Below are positions 58,451 through 64,000 of a stretch of 64,000 bases of DNA, piece after piece. The stretch is from contig JARLIQ010000061.1 in NCBI GenBank assembly GCA_031291645.1, positions 1 through 64,000 on the forward strand. Direction: 5' to 3'. Position numbers and translations under genes: made by a program. Under the pieces are notes generated by a model. That model worked only from the letters and a program-made list of their open reading frames with translations. It was not told where the DNA came from and did not search any database. The DNA comes from Caulobacteraceae bacterium. Its GTDB lineage: Bacteria > Pseudomonadota > Alphaproteobacteria > Caulobacterales > Caulobacteraceae. How positions within the stretch are numbered: position 1 is the first letter of the stretch; the number at the start of each line of letters is the position of its first letter.

Positions 58451-60555
58451 CAACCGGTCGTTCGCGCTTGGCCGGAGGGGGTGACCGGCAGTCGCAGCGC
58501 GCGCATGGCTTCCCAGCGCGTGTATTGATCCGCTTTCAGGGGATCTGGGTCGACGTAGCCCTGAAGCCAGAAGCGGAACCAGTCGAGGTTTCGCTCATAG
58601 GCGGCAAGCTTGTGCCTTGGCTGGAATTTCACATGCGGTTCGTTAGGGAAGACGAACATTTCCGCGGGCGTCGCCGAGTTGGCCAACGGTGCGAAATAGT
58701 CCGACGCCTCAAGATACTCCTGCTCGGGCATTTGCAGCAGCAAAGGCGCGTGGATCCTGTCCAGATTGAACGCAGGCGAAAGCAGCCGCCACCGCTCGGG
58801 CGTCTCCTCGGGCGAGCCCAGTCCCCATGTACGTTTCAGATTCTTCCGGAAACCCGGGCCTTGCAGGCTATGGAAGCGAAAGTAGGTCGGCGTCACCGAG
58901 GGAGACGTCATCGACGCCGCTGAGAGCAGGTCGGTCTTCATCGCCACCCACATCACCACCTCGCTGCCAAAGCTCAGTCCCCCCATGCCAACGCGATGGG
59001 GATCGATGATCCCCCGGCGACCAAGCTCGGCGACGATAGCCTCCACGCCCGACATCGCGGCTTCATACCGCGACAGCTGATCGGGGTTGAGGCGATCGGT
59101 CGGCGGCTCATTGATGCAAAGTGCGGCGATGCCAGCGCCAGCCAGGCTGGCCAACGGCCACTCATCCCCGACACCGCCTCGGAGATAGCCGGCACATCCG
59201 TAGTAGGTGACGAACAGCGGCGCCGCCTGCCCCGGCCTGGTCGACGCGGGCGGAAAAAGTTGGCCGGTGAAAGTCCTCCCCTTGGCGTCCGTCCAGCTCA
59301 AGAATTCCGCACGCGGCCCGACCGCCTGCGCCAGATCCTGATTAGGGTCGTCAAGCACCCGCCGCTCACCCGTCGCCAGATCGATCCGTTCGAGGCGCGG
59401 GGGTGTATCGGCGGACGCAGTGACGCAGACGGCGGCAAGGGCGCCGACCGAGCATGACTCGCCGAGGCTTGAACCGTGGCCGCCGCTTATCAGGCCATCC
59501 GCTTGCGCGATCGGCCTTACCGTGTCGCTGGCTAGGTCCCAGAGAAGGAGCGATTGGGCGCGCCCGCGGCCAGGGTCGGATGTGGTGAAGACGACCTGAT
59601 CTCGGCCAGGTCGCCACGCGATCGCGGTGATGGTGACGTTCTGGCAGGCTGGGGCGGCGCATTCGACAAAGCTCGGGGTTTCGGTGCTTGTCGTGACGCG
59701 CAGCCGCATGTGGTCGCCCTCAAGCACCAGGTACGCGATCTTGCCGCTGCTCGCCGATCGCACGCGCACGTTGAGCCCATCCAGGTCCGTCGGCGCGGCC
59801 TTCATGTCCAGGACCGGCATGACGGCGCCAAAGGCGGACATATCCGCAGGCGTGGCGTCGCGGACCGCAAGGTTGGACAGGTCAACAATGTGCTGGCGCG
59901 CCGGCCCGTCGGCAAGCAACCCGCCGCGCCCAGACCAGTCCCCGGTGAACCTGATACTCGCCAACCGGCCGTTCAGATAGGCCGAGTGATAGAGGCCTTG
60001 GCCCAGCGGGATCGTATGGTCGATACGAATGCCCCGATCATATTCGTCCTGCTCAGCCCGCTCGATGTCCGCCCGCGAGGCGCCGACGCTGTAGATCAGC
60101 CTCGCACCGTCCGGGCTGAGACTGAACCAGTCAACGTCAGATGGATCATGGGTGACCTGTTCGGTGCGCGAGCCGTCCGCCGCCGCCCGCCAAATCTGCA
60201 CCTGGCCGCCGAGCAGCGCCCGGTAGTAGATCCACTGCGAGCTGGCCGACCACTGTGGCGGCTCGCTGATCGAGCCGCCGTAGTCGAGCCGAAGCGGATC
60301 TCCGCCATCGGCGATCTTGCGCACCGGCGTCGAGCCATCCACGGCCGCGACATACCAGGTCACGCTGTAGGTGTTTCGCTCGACCGAGGCCTGCTCCTGC
60401 TGGAAGGCGACACGGCGACCGTCAGGAGACATCGCGACGCTCGATAGGTCGGCCAATTCCAGCAACATCTTCGGCGACGGCGCGGCGTGGCCGCTCGCGC
60501 CGGCGGCAGAAAGGCAGGCGGCGAAGGCCACTGAGCAAACGGACAATCTGCGCAT
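58450..60555 (-). CDS. Atxe2-family lasso peptide isopeptidase
   Basis: A 701-residue S9-like serine hydrolase with a signal peptide (RLSVCSVAFAACLSAAGASG), a beta-propeller N-terminal domain (MLLELADLSSVAMSPDGRRVAF) and a hydrolase domain with FVTYYGCAGYLRGGVGDEWPLASLAGAG, AALCINEPPTD, the nucleophile motif VGMGGLSFGSEVVMWVAM and a late FPNEPHVKFQP. These match the lasso isopeptidases that cut the macrolactam isopeptide bond. The signal peptide suggests periplasmic action. ATG at 60555 has GAGGAG upstream. It follows a TonB receptor and FecR, as in lasso clusters, but no precursor or biosynthesis genes are in the window. Confidence 0.85.
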   Translation of the reverse strand: MRRLSVCSVAFAACLSAAGASGHAAPSPKMLLELADLSSVAMSPDGRRVAFQQEQASVERNTYSVTWYVAAVDGSTPVRKIADGGDPLRLDYGGSISEPPQWSASSQWIYYRALLGGQVQIWRAAADGSRTEQVTHDPSDVDWFSLSPDGARLIYSVGASRADIERAEQDEYDRGIRIDHTIPLGQGLYHSAYLNGRLASIRFTGDWSGRGGLLADGPARQHIVDLSNLAVRDATPADMSAFGAVMPVLDMKAAPTDLDGLNVRVRSASSGKIAYLVLEGDHMRLRVTTSTETPSFVECAAPACQNVTITAIAWRPGRDQVVFTTSDPGRGRAQSLLLWDLASDTVRPIAQADGLISGGHGSSLGESCSVGALAAVCVTASADTPPRLERIDLATGERRVLDDPNQDLAQAVGPRAEFLSWTDAKGRTFTGQLFPPASTRPGQAAPLFVTYYGCAGYLRGGVGDEWPLASLAGAGIAALCINEPPTDRLNPDQLSRYEAAMSGVEAIVAELGRRGIIDPHRVGMGGLSFGSEVVMWVAMKTDLLSAASMTSPSVTPTYFRFHSLQGPGFRKNLKRTWGLGSPEETPERWRLLSPAFNLDRIHAPLLLQMPEQEYLEASDYFAPLANSATPAEMFVFPNEPHVKFQPRHKLAAYERNLDWFRFWLQGYVDPDPLKADQYTRWEAMRALRLPVTPSGQARTTG

Positions 60556-60661
60556 CGATCGACTCCTCTGACGCCGCCGACCAGCCGGGCCGAGCGCCAG
60601 TCTGAAAGGGCTGGATCTGGTCAAAGGGGACACCCGCGCCACGAAGAAGGTCGCGCTTGGA

Positions 60662-63235
60662 CTAGAGCCGCTTGCGGACGGTCAGGGCGATGAACCGCCC
60701 CACGGGCGAGGTATTGGTGCTGTCGAAATAGACCCCGGGCGTGCCAATCGCCGCGCCGCGAGCGTAGGGCGGAGCGGCGTCAAGCAGGTTGGTGATCGCC
60801 AGCGACACCTCAAGACCAGACAGCGGACCGCTTCTCGCCTGCGCGCTATAAGCAAGATTCAGATCCAACGTGGTCCAGGAGGCGACAGGCTTGTTCGGCA
60901 ATACTGCATTGTCGGTTTCGCCGGGAATGTAGTTGATGACGCCGGTCGCGGTCAGGCCAGCGACGACCCAGGACGCCCCCGTCCGCAGTCGGAAGCTCGG
61001 TGGATTGAATATTGTGCCAGTGAGCGTGACGCTTGGCGCGCCCGGAAGCGTCTGCTGAGCGATCTTCAGCCAGGTGGCGTTGGCGAAGAGATTGACTGCG
61101 CCATGCGGAAGGGCGATCGAATCTTTGGCCGACAAGTCCACGCCATGAATGGTCTGGGCTGTGGCGTTTGTATAATGGTCCTCGACGATCGAGATCGGTT
61201 GTGACGGATCGTAGGCGCCACCTGTTTCGTTGAAGAACGTTTGAGCGGCGGCATTGGCGGCGTTCACCTGAGCGGCCGACGCATTCCTGATAATAAAGGG
61301 ATCAAATATCGGATTTGAAAGCGCCTCTCCAGCATCCGATATTGGATATACGATCCTATCCCTGTAATTTACATTAAAATAGGTCACCGATAGGTCGAAT
61401 GAGCGCCGAATTGGAGGCGAATAATCCAAACCGATCGTCCACGATTTCGCCCGCTCCGGCTTCAAATTGGCGTTGCCGCCGTAATCAACCAAGGCGTAGC
61501 CGGGGCCGCTCGCGCCCAAGATGGAGGCCAGATAAAGGAAGGTGTTGCGCGGCTGAGATAGTTGATAAAATGTCGGCGCCTTGAATGACGAGCCCCACGT
61601 GCTGCGGATCGTCAGTCCGGTGAACGGCTCATATCTCAATCCGACCTTGGGATTAGCACTACTACCCACGTCACTATAAGATTCGACTCGGGCCGAAACG
61701 CTTAGATCGAGTCTCTTCAGGCCCGCACGCGTCGCGGACGGCGCAACCAGCGGCGCGAACAGTTCTCCATAGAAATATTTAATACTGCGAGAGGCCGATT
61801 GATTTTGAGACGGTTGACTGCTGCGGCCAAGAAAGAAACTTTCTGATCTGTAGCCCCCGCCAATCGCGGCTCTGATGGCGCCGCTTGGAGCGTTGAAGAG
61901 AGCGCCACTTGCATTCAAGTCAACAGACTGCACGGAATTGTCGAATGTATCCGTGTATGAAAACCCGCTAAAGGCTCCCTCTGAAAGATCGTGACTCTTG
62001 GATAGGGACCCGTCGATGGACGCCGTCCACCCTGCCGGAAGCGTGAAGATCAAACTTGGGTCGAACTGATAGCTCCAGGTCGGCACGCGCTGCGAATAGA
62101 TCGTACCACCAATAGAAAGCTGGTCTGCAGACTGAGCTTGGTGGTTAGCGTACAGACCATCGACGCGAACAGACACCCAATTGTTGATCGCCTGTTCGGC
62201 ATCGACGAAGACGGACTCGCGGGCGGCCCGCCACAGCAGCGAGTTCACGAGCGGAGGGTTCGAGGTGAAGTCTCGCTGGGATGCGAGGATCGCGTCCTGG
62301 TGAAAATACTCAATGCTCGCCAGGGCATGACCGGTATTCCAAGCCTTACCGGCCAGGACACTGTAATCCTGCTCGAAGCCGCCACCGCGCGTAGCCCCGC
62401 CAGCCGTCGCGCTGAGCTCGGCGCCGTCGTAGTTCTTGCGCAATACGAAATTGACGACGCCGGCAACCGCGTCTGAGCCGTAGAGCGCCGAAGCGCCGTC
62501 GGTGACGACATCGACGTGGTCAACCGCCGCCAGCGGGATGCCGGAAATATCCGGCGCCTGAACGTTGCCATCGGCCGCGAGCCGGTGGCCGTTGAGCAGC
62601 GTGAGGGTGGCGTCGGCGCCGAGCCCGTGCAGATCGACCGTCGTGGCGTTGGTCACATTCTCGCCGCCAAACCCGGCCGTGCCCGTGCTTTGTACGGTCG
62701 GGTTCTGGCCGCCGCCAAAGACCGCCGGCAGGCTGTGGACAAGATCGCCGACCTGCGAGTAGCCCGACACGTCGATGTCAGCTCTCGTCACGACCTGGAC
62801 CGGGGCGGTGGGCGGTACGCCACGAATGTGGCTCCCGGTCACGACGACTTCGGTTACGGCGGTGGTCGCGCCAGCGTCATTCGGACCGCCGGGCCTTTGG
62901 CCGTTTGGGATCGCCCTTAGGGTGACGGTCCGTCCGTCGTCGGAGGCGACGGTCAGACCCGCTGCGGCCGCCAGTTTGCGCAAGACAGCCTCGTCGTTCT
63001 GGTCGCCGACAATCGCCGGGGTCTGGTGACCGTTCGCAGCGTCATAGGAGAACAGAACCTGCTTTCCGGACTGTTTGGCGAAGGCCTGCAGCGCCGTGAC
63101 CGCGTCCTGGGCGGGGATATCATAGCTATGGGTCTGGGCCGCGGCCGAACCCGCGATGATCAGGGACGCGGCCGAACCCAGGAGAATGGTCTTGGCCCTA
63201 AGCCCGCGCGCATGCGCTTGAGAAATCGTCATCAC
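60662..63235 (-). CDS. TonB-dependent receptor with STN domain (putative lasso-peptide receptor)
   Basis: An 857-residue receptor. A signal peptide (ILLGSAASLIIAGSAAAQ) is followed by an STN domain (HSYDIPAQDAVTALQAFAKQSGKQVLFSYD), a TonB-box region (VTEVVVTGSHIRG), the plug (LVHSLPAVFGGGQN, LNGHRLAADGNV, VVTDGASALYGSDAVAGVVNF) and a beta-barrel ending FIALTVRKRL. The centre of the gene (about 61200-62150) is clearly more AT-rich than its neighbours, suggesting a different origin for the barrel. It stands between fecR and the isopeptidase gene, so a lasso peptide is the likely ligand. Confidence 0.92.
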   Translation of the reverse strand: MMTISQAHARGLRAKTILLGSAASLIIAGSAAAQTHSYDIPAQDAVTALQAFAKQSGKQVLFSYDAANGHQTPAIVGDQNDEAVLRKLAAAAGLTVASDDGRTVTLRAIPNGQRPGGPNDAGATTAVTEVVVTGSHIRGVPPTAPVQVVTRADIDVSGYSQVGDLVHSLPAVFGGGQNPTVQSTGTAGFGGENVTNATTVDLHGLGADATLTLLNGHRLAADGNVQAPDISGIPLAAVDHVDVVTDGASALYGSDAVAGVVNFVLRKNYDGAELSATAGGATRGGGFEQDYSVLAGKAWNTGHALASIEYFHQDAILASQRDFTSNPPLVNSLLWRAARESVFVDAEQAINNWVSVRVDGLYANHQAQSADQLSIGGTIYSQRVPTWSYQFDPSLIFTLPAGWTASIDGSLSKSHDLSEGAFSGFSYTDTFDNSVQSVDLNASGALFNAPSGAIRAAIGGGYRSESFFLGRSSQPSQNQSASRSIKYFYGELFAPLVAPSATRAGLKRLDLSVSARVESYSDVGSSANPKVGLRYEPFTGLTIRSTWGSSFKAPTFYQLSQPRNTFLYLASILGASGPGYALVDYGGNANLKPERAKSWTIGLDYSPPIRRSFDLSVTYFNVNYRDRIVYPISDAGEALSNPIFDPFIIRNASAAQVNAANAAAQTFFNETGGAYDPSQPISIVEDHYTNATAQTIHGVDLSAKDSIALPHGAVNLFANATWLKIAQQTLPGAPSVTLTGTIFNPPSFRLRTGASWVVAGLTATGVINYIPGETDNAVLPNKPVASWTTLDLNLAYSAQARSGPLSGLEVSLAITNLLDAAPPYARGAAIGTPGVYFDSTNTSPVGRFIALTVRKRL

Positions 63236-63492
63236 CGTGGTTCCCCCTCCACCGGAGTGACCGCCCAGCCCCCTCGGTAAGGCGTGTCTTAGGACCTGAC
63301 GCGCGGAGAACCGCGGCCTGCTAACGGCGAAGCGACATTTTTACGACGTTGCATGAAATGGCCGCCCAAAGCGCATGAGCCGGGCTGCGCGAGGTCACCC
63401 AGGCTGGAGCGCCTCTTCGATTGGAGTATCCGCTCAGACTGACGCCTGTCGCGCTCTTGCCGCACCCGTCCTCGAGCCCTTCGAGGACGTTG
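63236..63492. other. Intergenic region between fecR and receptor
   Basis: 257 bases that should hold the receptor promoter. I see no exact sigma or operator motif and no convincing small gene. Confidence 0.4.
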
Positions 63493-64000
63493 TCAGTTCG
63501 CCCGCGAGAGATAGATCGAGCCGTCGACGGCGGTCTCGGCCTTGATCGGGAAGGCTCCGCTCAGCGCATGAACGAAGCCGGGCAAGTCGCTGGACTGGAA
63601 GTAGCCGGCGACCCGAAGCGTCGAGATGGAGTCGTCGGTGATTACAAGGTGATGGGTGTTGTAGCGATTGAACTCAGCGACAGCCTCAGCCAGGGACTGG
63701 CCATTGAACGCCACGGCGCCCTGCCTCCAGGCCAGGGACCGGTCGATCTCGGCGCCGGACACATCGTGCACGCTGCCGCCCCCGGGGCCGTAGTAGGCCT
63801 CAGCGCCGGACCGTAGAGCCCTGCTGGTCGGCGCCAGATCTGGCGCGGCGACCGCCACGCTACCGTCCTTGACCACCACCTGGGCTGCGCCGTCGTCGCG
63901 CAGGCGCACGTCGAGTTGGGAGGCGCCGGCCTGGAGCCGGGTCTGGCTGGCCAGGACCACGAAGGGCCGAGCGTCCCGGGCGACATCGAACAGAACCTCG
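63493..64000 (-). CDS. FecR-family regulator (partial, cut by window end)
   Basis: The C-terminal 168 residues of a FecR protein are visible. They include LFDVARDARPFVVLASQTRLQAG of the FecR domain and the C-terminal STN-like segment RSLAWRQGAVAFNGQSLAEAVAEFNRYN, HHLVITDD, FVHALSGAFPI. The N-terminal part, with the membrane helix, lies beyond 64000. A FecI gene would be expected upstream. It probably transmits the signal of the STN-containing receptor at 60662. The proteins at 52751 and here share the same layout. Confidence 0.88.
   Translation of the reverse strand, partial: EVLFDVARDARPFVVLASQTRLQAGASQLDVRLRDDGAAQVVVKDGSVAVAAPDLAPTSRALRSGAEAYYGPGGGSVHDVSGAEIDRSLAWRQGAVAFNGQSLAEAVAEFNRYNTHHLVITDDSISTLRVAGYFQSSDLPGFVHALSGAFPIKAETAVDGSIYLSRAN

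Noticed and set aside
1-64000. Search for tRNA, rRNA, CRISPR arrays, IS elements and prophage genes
   Set aside because: Nothing with the needed structure or motifs was recognised by eye; small RNAs cannot be excluded.

Overview
The window is high-GC chromosomal DNA from an alphaproteobacterium, most likely Caulobacterales (Caulobacter/Phenylobacterium type). This rests on the Entner-Doudoroff gene set, UrcA-family proteins, many TonB-dependent receptors with FecI/FecR, sigma-EcfG-type promoters (GGAAC-N16/17-CGTT) with a NepR-like protein, and a lasso-peptide isopeptidase. The taxon is inferred, not proven. No rRNA, tRNA, CRISPR array, IS element or replication origin was recognised.

Layout. 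(1) 0.1-2.9 kb: phosphate control genes phoR, phoU and phoB, with no pstSCAB between them. (2) 3-8 kb: SemiSWEET, then an edd-glk-pyk operon and a divergent YjbQ protein. (3) 8-25.9 kb: a stress and storage island. It holds two single-domain receivers, UrcA, a stand-alone LigD-type phosphoesterase, a glycosyltransferase/debranching-enzyme/otsB operon, otsA, a ferritin-like protein, several small proteins, two cyclopropane-fatty-acid synthases, gnd, tkt and a 57-codon NepR-like gene. Five exact and four one-mismatch sigma-EcfG promoters precede these genes. (4) 26-34.2 kb: mixed accessory genes (small membrane protein, HAD phosphatase, aminopeptidase P, TonB receptor, SnoaL and XRE-cupin pair, GNAT, small secreted proteins).

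(5) 34.4-46.05 kb: a catabolic cluster. A TetR regulator sits beside an acetamidase/formamidase, an FAD oxidase and an internally deleted isopenicillin-N-synthase-like oxygenase on the minus strand. On the plus strand lies a translationally coupled operon of CocE-like hydrolase, small protein, cupin, isochorismatase-type amidohydrolase, AtzG-like, AtzE-like and AtzH/HpxZ-like proteins, followed by a VOC protein. Palindromes or half-sites around GTAAGT/ACTTAC occur at all three control regions, so the TetR protein probably controls the set. The inferred substrate is an amide or ureide compound. The cluster ends abruptly in a truncated oxygenase gene at about 46.05 kb.

(6) 46-64 kb: minus-strand peptide uptake and degradation. 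A FecR (cut by the window end), TonB receptor and Atxe2-like lasso-peptide isopeptidase are followed by a second set: TonB receptor, GPH/MFS transporter, FecI, FecR, alpha/beta hydrolase, D-cysteine-desulfhydrase-like enzyme, beta-lactamase/D-aminopeptidase-like enzyme, S9 peptidase and M14-like peptidase. Together they could import an unusual peptide, open it and break it down. No lasso precursor, cyclase or leader protease is visible in the window.
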